From Pleomorphomonas sp. NRK KF1 (GTDB taxonomy: Bacteria; Pseudomonadota; Alphaproteobacteria; Rhizobiales; Pleomorphomonadaceae), in NCBI RefSeq assembly GCF_023721755.1, contig NZ_JAMDLH010000007.1, positions 186,001 to 250,000 of the forward strand: a stretch of 64,000 nt of DNA, in the 5' to 3' direction. The notes under the pieces were generated by a model. The model worked only from the letters and a program-made list of their open reading frames with translations. It had not been told where the DNA came from and did not search any database. Every line of letters begins with the position of its first letter. Position 1 is the stretch's first letter. The translations under genes and the position numbers were made by a program. Below are positions 27,969-35,847 of this stretch, in pieces.

Positions 27969-28538
27969 ATGCCTCATCCGACCGATACAGACCGCGACCG
28001 CCTCATCATCCCGGCGCTCGGGCCGTTTTACCAGAGGGTTGCCCAGCCGTTGGCCTTTGTGGCGCTTCGGATTGCCGTTGGCCTGACACTGGCTGTCGAG
28101 GGGTGGCCGAAGATTGCCGCGCCGCTGGCCCAGGTCGGCTTCGTCGAGGGCATCGGCTTTCATCCCGGTTGGGTGTGGTCGCCGGTGTTGGCTGCGTTGC
28201 AGTTCTTCGGCGGGATTTTGATCGCCATCGGATTGTTCACCCGGGCGGCGGCTCTGGCCAATGGCGTAATGCTGGCCGTCACCCTGTGGTTTCACTTTGC
28301 CCATCCTTATGGCGAGACCTTTCTGACCTCGGCCGGCATCGACGCGTTGAAGGCCGGAGGCGATCTCTTCACGCCGCCGGCGATCGCTCGTCTGGCGGAC
28401 GGAGGCAAGGCCTTCTTGGAGACCGTTCAGACGAAGGCGGAGCAGGCCTCGCTGTTCTGGGCGGGCGCGACGTTTCTGTTCGCGGCGTTCGGCGGGGGCT
28501 GGCTTTCGCTCGACCAGCGGCTTCGCAAGGTGTTCTGA
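27969..28538 (+). CDS. DoxX-family membrane protein
   Basis: This 189-residue protein has four membrane segments and the DoxX pattern RIAVGLTLAVEGWPKI, FFGGILIAIGLFTRAAAL and VTLWFHFAHPYGE. DoxX proteins are small integral membrane proteins tied to redox or thiol stress in some bacteria, without a settled activity. The ATG at 27969 follows GGAG. A palindrome GAACA-GTC-TGTTC lies at 27850-27862, about 105 bases upstream. It is convergent with the tetR gene. Confidence 0.85.
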   Translation: MPHPTDTDRDRLIIPALGPFYQRVAQPLAFVALRIAVGLTLAVEGWPKIAAPLAQVGFVEGIGFHPGWVWSPVLAALQFFGGILIAIGLFTRAAALANGVMLAVTLWFHFAHPYGETFLTSAGIDALKAGGDLFTPPAIARLADGGKAFLETVQTKAEQASLFWAGATFLFAAFGGGWLSLDQRLRKVF

Positions 28539-28618
28539 AGGGGGCGGGGTTGGCGGTCGTTCTCCGATCGCTGACGCTCCGATTGTCCGGGCGTAACGGG
28601 GTGGCTGGTCGCCCCCTT
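28538..28618. repeat. Inverted repeat between doxX-like and tetR genes
   Basis: Arms AAGGGGGCG (28538-28546) and CGCCCCCTT (28610-28618) are perfect 9-bp complements about 63 bases apart, filling the convergent gap. It could serve as a weak two-way terminator. There is no clear T tract. Confidence 0.35.
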
Positions 28619-28622
28619 GCGC

Positions 28623-29198
28623 TCAGGCCTCTTCGACCAGCGTTTGCCGCAAGAGGAAGTCGCGAAGCTCGGCCCGTTCCTCGACATTGACGCTGGTCAG
28701 GTCGGCCAGCCATACGCCGTCCGCCGCGAGGCGGATGGCGGCAAGTGCGACCGTGCCGTCGGTGGTCCGATGTCGGTCCGATCGGCCCTGCACCCAGTTC
28801 GCCCAACGTTCGCGGAGGTGCGGGTCGGTCAGCATGGAGATGGCGATCGCCGCCCAGGCGGCGCCACCTGTCTCCGGTTCTAGATCGAAGACCGAGTCGA
28901 GATAGGCTCGTGTGAAGGCGCCTTGGGGGATCGGATCGGCGCCGATCTTTTCGTCCAGTTGGCGGTCGAGTTCTTCCAGCAGGTCGTTGAAGACCGCGTC
29001 GATCAGGGCCTGCTTGTTCGGGAAGTGATGGAGCAGGCCGCCCTTGGTGACGCCGGCCGCGTCGGCGACGGACTGCATGGTAACGGCGGCAAGCCCCTGT
29101 TCGACAGCCAGTTTTGCTGCGTGATCGAGGAGGGCACGGTGCACGAGCTCCGGCTGCTTTCTTCGCCGGTAGCCTGTTTCCGGATACTCCTTTTTCAT
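28623..29198 (-). CDS. TetR/AcrR-family regulator of the SMR pump
   Basis: This 191-residue regulator has an N-terminal helix-turn-helix at about 20-65 (GLAAVTMQSVADAAGVTKGG, LLHHFPNKQALIDAVFNDLL) and a C-terminal all-helical ligand domain typical of TetR proteins. It starts one base after the SMR gene stop on the same strand, so the two form an operon. The 34-bp palindrome upstream of the SMR gene at 29564-29597 is its likely operator, giving drug-responsive autoregulation. The inducer is unknown. Confidence 0.88.
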   Translation of the reverse strand: MKKEYPETGYRRRKQPELVHRALLDHAAKLAVEQGLAAVTMQSVADAAGVTKGGLLHHFPNKQALIDAVFNDLLEELDRQLDEKIGADPIPQGAFTRAYLDSVFDLEPETGGAAWAAIAISMLTDPHLRERWANWVQGRSDRHRTTDGTVALAAIRLAADGVWLADLTSVNVEERAELRDFLLRQTLVEEA

Positions 29199-29199
29199 C

Positions 29200-29544
29200 T
29201 CAGTGAACTGCGCTTCGCGACATGGTGTTGAGGACGATGGCCCCTAGCACAATCAGGCTCATGCCGACCATTGCCCAGAGGTCGAGGGCCTGACGGAAGA
29301 CGAGAACGCCGACGGCGGCGGTCAGCACGATGCCGACACCGCTCCAGATCGCATAGGCGATGGCGAGCGGGATCACCTTCAGCGCCTGCGACAGGAAGAA
29401 GAAGGCGGCGGTGAAACAGATGGCCATGCCGATCGTGGGCAGCGCCTTGGAGAACTGCTCGCTCTTCTGAAGTAGCGAAGAGCCCGTCACTTCCGAGACG
29501 ATGGCAAGCGCGAGAAAGCCGTAGGCGGCGAGCGGTGGATTCAT
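29200..29544 (-). CDS. SMR-family multidrug efflux protein (EmrE/SugE-like)
   Basis: This 114-residue protein has four membrane segments, as in small multidrug resistance pumps. The essential membrane glutamate is Glu18 (LALAIVSEVTGSSLLQKSE), followed by PLAIAYAIWSGVGIVLTA and a last segment ending GAIVLNTMSRS. SMR dimers exchange protons for cationic drugs or guanidinium compounds. The ATG at 29544 follows AGGAG. It is the first gene of an SMR-TetR operon. The substrate cannot be told; the GVGIVLTA pattern fits the Qac/EmrE branch rather than SugE. Confidence 0.9.
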   Translation of the reverse strand: MNPPLAAYGFLALAIVSEVTGSSLLQKSEQFSKALPTIGMAICFTAAFFFLSQALKVIPLAIAYAIWSGVGIVLTAAVGVLVFRQALDLWAMVGMSLIVLGAIVLNTMSRSAVH

Positions 29545-29563
29545 TATTGGCTCCTGAAAGCGA

Positions 29564-29597
29564 TTGAAAAGATACCGGATGGTCGGTTTCTTTTCAA
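29564..29597. promoter_or_regulatory. 34-bp palindromic operator of the SMR-TetR operon
   Basis: Arms TTGAAAAGATACCG (29564-29577) and CGGTTTCTTTTCAA (29584-29597) are inverted copies with 13 of 14 bases matching around six bases. The palindrome ends 20 bases upstream of the SMR start, where a TetR repressor would block transcription. Binding is inferred from position and symmetry. Confidence 0.75.
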
Positions 29598-29757
29598 GCG
29601 CCGGAGCGGCCGTCATTCAAGGGACGCATGCGCGTGTGATGGCTTCACGCCACGGTGATCGCCGAACTCTCGGCGGGCGCGTTTCTTCCTCGCTCCGACC
29701 CTTGCCCTCGGGATGGCATCGTGCAATGTCATTGGCGGATCAACAGATGTCGGCGCC

Positions 29758-30336
29758 ATGAAATTCGTTTGGTCCCTGCCCAATATTCTCACCTATCTCC
29801 GCATCGTCGCCGTTCCGGCGGTGGTCGCCGCTTTCTATCTGGAAGGCGACACGGGGCGCTGGTTGGCCTTCGGCCTGTTCGCCGCCGCGTCGATCACCGA
29901 CTATTTCGACGGCTATCTGGCCCGCCTGTGGAAGCAGCAATCGACGCTCGGGCGTATGCTCGACCCGATTGCCGACAAGCTTCTGGTGTCGGTCTGCCTG
30001 CTGGTGCTCACCTATCACGGCACCATCGGCGGTTTCTCGCTGTGGGCGGCGGTGATCATCCTGATGCGCGAGATCTTCGTCTCCGGCCTCAGGGAGTTTC
30101 TCGCCGACCTCAAGGTCAGCGTGCCCGTCACGCGCCTTGCCAAGTGGAAGACGACGCTGCAACTGATCGCCATCGGCATCCTGCTGCTCGGGCCGACCGG
30201 CGACAAGCTGGTGAACGGCATCACCGAGCTCGGCATCGCCATGCTGTGGACGGCGGCGCTCGTCACGCTCTACACGGGCTACGACTACTTCCGCAGCGGC
30301 GTTGTCTACCTGATGGAGGAGAGCCATGAGCCGTGA
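29758..30336 (+). CDS. pgsA: CDP-diacylglycerol-glycerol-3-phosphate 3-phosphatidyltransferase
   Basis: This 192-residue inner-membrane enzyme makes phosphatidylglycerol phosphate, the first committed step to phosphatidylglycerol and cardiolipin. The CDP-alcohol phosphotransferase motif is complete: DYFDGYLARLWKQQ, then TLGRMLDPIADK, giving DG..AR..G...D...D. Several membrane segments follow. The ATG at 29758 matches the usual N-terminus WSLPNILTYLRI. Its end overlaps moaD by 11 bases, so pgsA, moaD and moaE form an operon. Confidence 0.95.
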   Translation: MKFVWSLPNILTYLRIVAVPAVVAAFYLEGDTGRWLAFGLFAAASITDYFDGYLARLWKQQSTLGRMLDPIADKLLVSVCLLVLTYHGTIGGFSLWAAVIILMREIFVSGLREFLADLKVSVPVTRLAKWKTTLQLIAIGILLLGPTGDKLVNGITELGIAMLWTAALVTLYTGYDYFRSGVVYLMEESHEP

Positions 30337-30592
30337 GCCGGTGCTGATCCGCTATTTCGCCTGGGTGCGCGAGCGTATCGGTCTTTCCGAGGAGCGACTG
30401 GCGCTGCCGGAGACGGTGGCGACGGCGGGCGATCTCGTCCGTTGGCTGTCGGAGCGCGGCGAGGCCTATGCCTATGCCTTCGAGGCGCCCGAGACGATCC
30501 GCGTCGCCGTCGACCAACTGCACATCGAGCAGGACGAGCCGCTTGGCAACGCCCGCGAGATCGCCTTGTTCCCGCCGATGACGGGCGGCTGA
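30326..30592 (+). CDS. moaD: Molybdopterin synthase small subunit
   Basis: This 88-residue ubiquitin-like protein ends in the diagnostic Gly-Gly (FPPMTGG), which is thiocarboxylated and supplies sulfur to molybdopterin. The body has YFAWVRERIGLSEERL and an EIALFPP strand, typical for MoaD. It overlaps pgsA by 11 bases and is followed after 4 bases by moaE, its partner. Identification is firm. Confidence 0.93.
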   Translation: MSREPVLIRYFAWVRERIGLSEERLALPETVATAGDLVRWLSERGEAYAYAFEAPETIRVAVDQLHIEQDEPLGNAREIALFPPMTGG

Positions 30593-30596
30593 CGCC

Positions 30597-31076
30597 ATGG
30601 ACGCCGCGACGCCGCGCATCACCGTCCGCGTCGGGCCCGACGATTTCGACGTCGGCGCCGAGATCGACGCCCTGCAGGCCGGAGACCCCGCCGTCGGCGC
30701 CGTCACCAGCTTCGTCGGCTATTGCCGCGACGAGGGTGGTCGTCTCTCCGCGCTGGAACTGGAGTATTATCCCGGCATGGCCGAGGCGGAGATCGGCCGC
30801 GTGGTAGGCGAGGCCGTCGCCCGCTGGCCGCTTCTCGCTGTCACCGTCATCCATCGCGGCGGCCGCATCAGGCCGGGCGAACGCATCGTGCTGGTCGTCG
30901 TGTCGTCAAGCCACCGCGAGGCGGCCTTCGCCGCCTGCGACTACATCATGGACTTCCTCAAGACCCGCGCCCCCTTCTGGAAGAAGGAGCACCCGGCCGA
31001 CCGCAGCGAAGGCGGCTGGGTGGAGGCGAAGGCCCACGACGACGCGCGGGCCGAGCGTTGGGGCGAGAAGGGTTAG
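30597..31076 (+). CDS. moaE: Molybdopterin synthase catalytic subunit
   Basis: This 159-residue protein joins MoaD to convert precursor Z to molybdopterin. It shows GAVTSFVGYCRDEGG, LELEYYPGMAE, VTVIHRGGRIRPGERIVLVVV and the late DFLKTRAPFWKKE with the conserved lysines. Its last 50 bases and stop are duplicated at 31762-31811, on the far side of the vapBC genes. The gene itself is intact. Its stop overlaps the convergent vapC stop region by 4 bases. Confidence 0.94.
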   Translation: MDAATPRITVRVGPDDFDVGAEIDALQAGDPAVGAVTSFVGYCRDEGGRLSALELEYYPGMAEAEIGRVVGEAVARWPLLAVTVIHRGGRIRPGERIVLVVVSSSHREAAFAACDYIMDFLKTRAPFWKKEHPADRSEGGWVEAKAHDDARAERWGEKG

Positions 31077-31078
31077 GA
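31029..31078 (+). repeat. Direct repeat copy 1 (moaE 3' end)
   Basis: Fifty bases that include the last moaE codons (AHDDARAERWGEKG and stop) are repeated at 31762-31811 with 47 of 50 bases identical. The two copies frame the vapBC pair with its operator. Confidence 0.85.
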
Positions 31079-31480
31079 TCTAGCCTCGTCAGTTTTTGCC
31101 GCAGCGGCCGTTTTCGGCACGTATCGGACGCCATCCAGGTCCTTGAAGTGCGCATCGCAAGTCAGGAGGTCAGCCTCGAATAGCTGCGCTGTCGCGTACA
31201 CGATGGCGTCGGCCATTGCCAGCTTGTGTCGCAGCCCGATTTCGGCGGCTGTCAGAGCCATATCGGTGTCAAGCGGAACGACAATGCACTTCTGGCTGAA
31301 GGCGGCCACGTCTTCGGCCAGGCTCTCTCCTGCGGTGCGCAGAAGAAATTTCGCCATTTCGAGCTGCACGATGGTCGGAACCAGCCACTCATGACGGCCC
31401 GGGAGCTCGGCGGCAATGAGTTGCCCTGTCGTGGAGCCACTCATGTACTCGAGCCATGCGGATGTGTCGACGACGCGCAT
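31073..31480 (-). CDS. vapC: VapC-type PIN-domain ribonuclease toxin
   Basis: This 135-residue PIN-domain protein has the four acidic residues of the active site: Asp5 (VVDTSAW), Glu41 (VQLEMAKF), Asp91 (MADAIVYATA) and Asp109 (LLTCDAHF). VapC toxins cut specific RNAs, often tRNA or rRNA, when freed from VapB. Its start shares one base with the antitoxin stop, which implies coupled translation. It lies inside the 50-bp repeats that follow moaE. The C-terminal AKTDEARS resembles the end of the neighbouring pirin gene, which may be left from the insertion. Confidence 0.9.
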   Translation of the reverse strand: MRVVDTSAWLEYMSGSTTGQLIAAELPGRHEWLVPTIVQLEMAKFLLRTAGESLAEDVAAFSQKCIVVPLDTDMALTAAEIGLRHKLAMADAIVYATAQLFEADLLTCDAHFKDLDGVRYVPKTAAAAKTDEARS

Positions 31481-31692
31481 CAGTAACGGTCGTTGCGGTC
31501 GCGGTAATCCTCAACGTCCACGCCGGCCAGCGTACCGGCGAGGTCTTCGATCTTCGGCACGGGAACGAGAAGGACGCCGGAGCCCTTGGGGATAAATGCG
31601 AACTCTTGGCCCGGCTTCCACTTCCGGGCGTTTCGGACGGCCTTCGGGATGGAAATCTGGAACTTTGATGAGAGAGTGGCGGTTTCGGACAT
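31480..31692 (-). CDS. vapB: VapB antitoxin, AbrB/MazE (SpoVT) type
   Basis: This 70-residue protein has a swapped-hairpin AbrB DNA-binding domain (TATLSSKFQISIPKAVRNAR, then WKPGQEFAFIPKGSGVLLVP) and a C-terminal tail that should bind VapC. The start at 31692 is preferred; an in-frame ATG at 31701 is the alternative. Longer forms would overlap the operator at 31714-31744. It precedes vapC with a one-base overlap. The pair likely represses itself through that inverted repeat. Confidence 0.85.
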   Translation of the reverse strand: MSETATLSSKFQISIPKAVRNARKWKPGQEFAFIPKGSGVLLVPVPKIEDLAGTLAGVDVEDYRDRNDRY

Positions 31693-31713
31693 TGGCAGCA
31701 TCCACGATCGATC

Positions 31714-31744
31714 GGCTATCGGTAAGACAGTATCACCGATAGCC
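31714..31744. promoter_or_regulatory. vapBC autoregulatory operator (inverted repeat)
   Basis: Perfect 10-bp arms GGCTATCGGT (31714-31723) and ACCGATAGCC (31735-31744) around 11 bases, 21 bases upstream of the vapB start. This spacing suits one turn between two AbrB-type dimers. Binding by VapB or VapBC is inferred. Confidence 0.8.
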
Positions 31745-31761
31745 CTGTTCCTGTAGGTGCC

Positions 31762-31811
31762 AAAGCCCACGACGACGCGTGGGCCGAGCGGTGGGGCGAG
31801 AAGGGTTAGGA
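31762..31811 (+). repeat. Direct repeat copy 2 (moaE remnant)
   Basis: This second copy of the moaE end would read KAHDDAWAERWGEKG and stop, without a gene before it. It lies directly beyond the vapBC promoter, and its stop overlaps the convergent pirin stop. It marks the pre-insertion end of moaE. Confidence 0.85.
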
Positions 31812-32678
31812 GCCCGCCCTGATCAGCTTGGCCGGGTCGCCGAACTTGCCGTCGCGATAGTCGGCGTAGGCTTGGCGAATCTCGTCTTCGCTGTTCATGA
31901 CGAAGGGGCCGTGCGCCACCAGGGGCGCGTCGATCGGCGTGGCATGGCCGAACAGCAGCACGGCGTCGTCGGCGGCGCCGACCACGAAGCTGTCGTCATC
32001 GTCGGTGAGTTCCACGAGGTGGTACTTGTCGACCGCCGTGCCCGCGACGTCGACTCGGCCGGCGACGACATAGAGGAAGACGTGCCGCCCTTTCGCGGCC
32101 TGAAGGGCCGCTTTGGCGCCGGCCTTCAGCTCCACCCAGGACATGAAGACCTCCGTCAGCGACTTGACCGGGCCGGTTGCCCCGCCGAATTCGCCGGAGA
32201 CCAGGTTGAGCGTGCCTTTGCCGGCGGCGATCGACAGGGCGGGAATGTCGGCCCGCTGCACGCCGGTGTAGTGCGGATCGGTCATCTTCAGAGACGGCGG
32301 CAGATTCACCCAGAGCTGCAAGATTTCCAGCGGTCCGCCTTCGCGCTTGAAGGCGTCGGGCGACAGTTCTGCGTGGACGAGGCCCGAGCCGGCCGTCATC
32401 CATTGCACGCCACCGGCTTCAATGATGCTCTCGTGGCCGCCGGTGTCGAGATGGGAGAGGCTGCCCTCGAGAATGAAGGTCACCGTCTCGAAGCCGCGGT
32501 GGGGGTGCGGGCCGAAGGGCAGGCCGCGATTGCCGGGCGGGTAGGTCTGCGGACCGTGGTGGTTGAGGAACAGGAAGGGATCCACCTGCTCGACGTCCGG
32601 TCCCGGCAGCGGCCGGCGGGTGACGAGATCGGCGATGTCGTCGCGATGGGCAGGGTGGACGGCGAGAACGCTACGCAT
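31806..32678 (-). CDS. Pirin-family protein
   Basis: This 290-residue protein has two cupin barrels. The N-terminal one holds the metal site with GPHPHRGFETVTFILEG and SLSHLDTGGHE, and WMTAGSGLVHAE follows. Bacterial pirins are Fe-dependent and some act as quercetinases or bind metabolic enzymes; the role here is unknown. The ATG at 32678 is preferred over a start 9 codons upstream. Its stop overlaps the moaE remnant at the end of the vapBC cassette. Confidence 0.9.
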   Translation of the reverse strand: MRSVLAVHPAHRDDIADLVTRRPLPGPDVEQVDPFLFLNHHGPQTYPPGNRGLPFGPHPHRGFETVTFILEGSLSHLDTGGHESIIEAGGVQWMTAGSGLVHAELSPDAFKREGGPLEILQLWVNLPPSLKMTDPHYTGVQRADIPALSIAAGKGTLNLVSGEFGGATGPVKSLTEVFMSWVELKAGAKAALQAAKGRHVFLYVVAGRVDVAGTAVDKYHLVELTDDDDSFVVGAADDAVLLFGHATPIDAPLVAHGPFVMNSEDEIRQAYADYRDGKFGDPAKLIRAGS

Positions 32679-32883
32679 GAAGGACCCTTCCGGCTGGCTA
32701 CGCACTTCCGCCTAATATAGGCCACATTCGGAAACGGGCAACTTGCATCGATCGGTATCTTCCAGGCGAAGCGACGCGAGCGCACCGGCGGAGAAAGGTC
32801 TCGGCAGGCGGCGCGAAGATGGCTATGAGGCATGCACGGCGCTCCACAAGGCAAACTGGCTGGCGCCGGAAGGCGGGGACGAC

Positions 32884-34173
32884 ATGAAAGACGTGATGCG
32901 GTCCGGTTCGAGAAAAATCGTCCTGAGGCTCCTGCCGCTGCTTTGTCTCGGCTATGTGGCCGCCTATCTCGACCGCATCAACGTCAGCTTCGCCGCCCTG
33001 CAGCTCAATGAGGATCTCAGCCTGTCGCCGGCCGCCTATGGCCTCGGCGCCGGATTGTTCTTTGCCGGCTACGTGCTGTTCGAGGTGCCGAGCAACCTCA
33101 TCCTGCGGCGCGTCGGGGCGAAGCTGTGGATCTCCCGGATCATGATCAGCTGGGGCGTCATCTCCGCCCTGACGGCCTTCGTCCACAACGAGGCCACGTT
33201 CTATCTCTGTCGCTTTCTGCTGGGCATCGCGGAGGCGGGCTTCCTGCCGGGCGTCATCCTCTACCTCAACCAGTGGCTACTGCCGCAGGACCGGGCGCGG
33301 GCCTTGTCGGTGCTTGCGTCCTCGACGGCGGTGGCCGGGCTGGTGGGCAGCCCGTTGTCGATGTGGCTCCTCGGCATGGACGGCCTCTGGGGCTTGCGCG
33401 GCTGGCAATGGCTGTTCGTCCTCGAAGGCCTGCCGGCGGTCATCCTCGGCGCGGCCATTCTCCTGACGCTGCCGAACACGCCGATGGCGGCGAAGTGGCT
33501 GACGAGCGCCGAGAAGTCGGCTCTCCAGGCCGCGCTGGACAGGGAAGCCGGATACCTGGAGCTCCACCAGTTCAACCGGCTCGGGCCGAACCTGTTCTGG
33601 ACTGTCGGCCTGCTGGGGCTCGTCTATTTCTGCATGGTGCTGGGCATGTATGGCGTCGCTTTCTGGATGCCGCAGATCCTGAAGGACATCCTCGGCGGCG
33701 CGGACCTGTCGCTGCTCGGCTGGTACAACGCCATACCGTTCCTGGCGGCGATTCTGGGCATGCTGGCGATCGGCTGGAGTTCCGACCGTCTCGGCGAGCG
33801 AAAGCTGCATGTGATCGGCGCGCTCGCCCTGGCATCCGTCGGCTGCGTTCTCGCCGGCATGGCCACCGGGCTCGTCGGGACCCTCGTCGCACTGTCGCTG
33901 GCGTTGATCGGGCTCTGGTCGGTGATCGGGCCGTTCTGGGCCTTCACCACCGCGCGCATGGGTGGCCTTGCCGCGGCGGTCGGCGTGGCGCTGATCAACT
34001 CGATCGGCAACACCGGCGGCTTCTTCGGGCCCTACGTCATGGGTTGGCTGAAGAGCGCCACCGCCGACTATCGGGCCGGGCTCTACGTGCTGGCGCTCGT
34101 CCTCGTCGTCGGCGTGGTCTCGATGGCGCTGGTGCGTGGCGACAGGGCGGCGGAGACCGCCATCAAAGCCTGA
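32884..34173 (+). CDS. MFS transporter, anion:cation symporter (ACS) type
   Basis: This 429-residue protein has about 12 membrane segments. The N-terminus CLGYVAAYLDRINVSFAAL and the loop FFAGYVLFEVPSNLILRRVG, plus SRIMISWGVISALTAF and GIAEAGFLPGVILYLNQW, are typical of the ACS family, which moves organic acids such as tartrate, phthalate or glucarate. The start at 32884 follows a GGGG-rich ribosome site. It ends 11 bases inside the convergent oxidoreductase gene. The substrate is unknown. Confidence 0.9.
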   Translation: MKDVMRSGSRKIVLRLLPLLCLGYVAAYLDRINVSFAALQLNEDLSLSPAAYGLGAGLFFAGYVLFEVPSNLILRRVGAKLWISRIMISWGVISALTAFVHNEATFYLCRFLLGIAEAGFLPGVILYLNQWLLPQDRARALSVLASSTAVAGLVGSPLSMWLLGMDGLWGLRGWQWLFVLEGLPAVILGAAILLTLPNTPMAAKWLTSAEKSALQAALDREAGYLELHQFNRLGPNLFWTVGLLGLVYFCMVLGMYGVAFWMPQILKDILGGADLSLLGWYNAIPFLAAILGMLAIGWSSDRLGERKLHVIGALALASVGCVLAGMATGLVGTLVALSLALIGLWSVIGPFWAFTTARMGGLAAAVGVALINSIGNTGGFFGPYVMGWLKSATADYRAGLYVLALVLVVGVVSMALVRGDRAAETAIKA

Positions 34174-34783
34174 GGGGAGGCCGTTCGTCGGCCCGGCCCC
34201 ATCGGTCGAGGACGTTGGCGATGCGCCGCTCAAAACGCACTACCCGCTCGGCTGGCGGCTTCTCGGCCGAGTGAAGCGACAGCATGTTGAAGCGGACGCC
34301 CCGGGCGCAGGCGCCGAGGATGGCGATGCGCAGGATGCGCCGCACCGGCTGCCACAGCACCAGCGTGTCGATCCACCAGGGCGAGCCGAGCGTGGTGATC
34401 GCCAGCACGTGTGTAAGCTTGAGGCGCGGCTTGATCGGCCCGAAATTGCTGGAATGGTCGAAGGCGATGCCCGGCGACCAGACGCGGTCGAACCAGCCCT
34501 TGAGAATGGCCGGAAATCCGTACCACCAGGTGGGAAACACCAGCACCAGCGCCTCTGCTTCGGTGAGTCGCGCCGCCTCGCCCGCTACGGCCGAGCTATC
34601 GAAGGCGTCGGCGTAATAGCTGCGACGCTCGGCCTCCGTAAGCGCGGCGCCGAAACCGTTGCCGTAGAGATCCTCCACCGTCACCTCATGGCCGGCCGCT
34701 TCGAGCCGCTCGATGGCAAAGCGGGCCAGCGAACGGCAGAGGCTGTCCGGCAGCGGGTGGGCGACGACGACAAGGCATTTCAT
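34163..34783 (-). CDS. NAD(P)H-dependent oxidoreductase, flavodoxin-like (NQO1/KefF type)
   Basis: This 206-residue flavoprotein has the flavodoxin-like fold with CLVVVAHPLPDSLCRSLARF at the N-terminus and VLVFPTWWYGFPAILKGWFDRVW. These match NAD(P)H:quinone reductases of the NQO1/KefF family, which reduce quinones or support potassium efflux. There is no adjacent KefB or KefC. It is convergent and overlaps the MFS gene by 11 bases. The electron acceptor is unknown. Confidence 0.85.
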   Translation of the reverse strand: MKCLVVVAHPLPDSLCRSLARFAIERLEAAGHEVTVEDLYGNGFGAALTEAERRSYYADAFDSSAVAGEAARLTEAEALVLVFPTWWYGFPAILKGWFDRVWSPGIAFDHSSNFGPIKPRLKLTHVLAITTLGSPWWIDTLVLWQPVRRILRIAILGACARGVRFNMLSLHSAEKPPAERVVRFERRIANVLDRWGRADERPPLRL

Positions 34784-34977
34784 GGACGGGACTCGGGAGG
34801 AGGAAGATGCACGAACTTGGCATGTTCACGTTGTCCCGCCTACCCGATTTCCGAACCGGCCCCGAGTCTCGCGGATATCCGACCCGTTGTTGCCGCTCAT
34901 GCCGCAGGTGTGATCGCGCCACCGATTGACAGCGGCCGGAAGCTATTTATCTTGATGTCGAGATAACTGGAGTGATC

Positions 34978-35838
34978 ATGAACCGGCCGTCCGATATCGC
35001 GCTCACCGCCCTGGCGCCGCTCATCTGGGGCAGCACCTATATCGTGACGGTGACCTTCCTGCCGGGGCTCGATCCGCTGCTGGTCTCTCTTCTCCGGGCC
35101 TTGCCGGCCGGTCTGCTGCTGTTGCTGGTCACCCGGCAACTGCCGGCGGGTGTCTGGTGGCCGCGTGTCTTCGTGCTCGGCGCGCTCAACTTTTCTCTCT
35201 TCTGGTGGATGTTGTTCATCGCCGCCTATCGGCTGCCCGGCGGCGTCGCCGCTACGGTGGGCGCGATCCAGCCGCTGGTGGTGGTGTTCCTGGCGCGGTT
35301 CTTCGTGGGCACGCCGATCATGTCCGTCTCGATCGTCGCGGCGGTGGGCGGCGCCTTGGGTGTTGGTCTGTTGATCCTGCAGCCAAGCGCGGAGCTCGAC
35401 GCCATCGGCATCACGGCGGGGCTGTTGGGCGCCTTGTCGATGGCGCTCGGCACCGTGCTGACACGGCGTTGGCAGCCGCCGGTGCCGCTGCTCACCTTCA
35501 CCGCCTGGCAACTGACGGCGGGCGGCATCCTGCTGTTGCCAGCGCTCATCGGAAACATGCCGGCGCTCGCCGCCTTCACGACCGACAACCTGATCGGCAT
35601 CGCCTATCTCGGCCTGATCGGCGCCGGCCTCACCTACGTCGTCTGGTTCCGCGGCATCGCCCGCCTCAATCCCAACCTCGTGGCGCAGCTCGGATTCCTG
35701 AGCCCGGTCACGGCCGTGGCCCTCGGCTGGCTGTTCAAGGACGAGACCCTGTCGCTCGCGCAGTGGCTCGGCATCGCCCTGATCTTCGGCAGCATCGTGC
35801 TGGGGCAGAGGGGACTGCGGCGGGGGAGGCAGGAGTAA
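34978..35838 (+). CDS. EamA-family (DMT) transporter
   Basis: This 286-residue protein has ten membrane segments in two EamA repeats (about 5-135 and 145-280). Typical marks are LIWGSTYIVTVTFLPG, LRALPAGLLLLL and AYLGLIGAGLTYVVWFRG, ending in a glycine/arginine-rich tail. Such transporters usually export amino acids or metabolites, or drugs. The ATG at 34978 follows GGAG with a five-base spacer. The gene is convergent with the mqsRA pair, which ends 9 bases beyond it. Confidence 0.88.
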   Translation: MNRPSDIALTALAPLIWGSTYIVTVTFLPGLDPLLVSLLRALPAGLLLLLVTRQLPAGVWWPRVFVLGALNFSLFWWMLFIAAYRLPGGVAATVGAIQPLVVVFLARFFVGTPIMSVSIVAAVGGALGVGLLILQPSAELDAIGITAGLLGALSMALGTVLTRRWQPPVPLLTFTAWQLTAGGILLLPALIGNMPALAAFTTDNLIGIAYLGLIGAGLTYVVWFRGIARLNPNLVAQLGFLSPVTAVALGWLFKDETLSLAQWLGIALIFGSIVLGQRGLRRGRQE

Positions 35839-35847
35839 GGACGCCGC

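Noticed and set aside
31480-31770. Longer vapB reading frame starting near 31770
   Set aside because: It would run through the perfect inverted repeat of the promoter and through the moaE remnant, so the shorter start is preferred.
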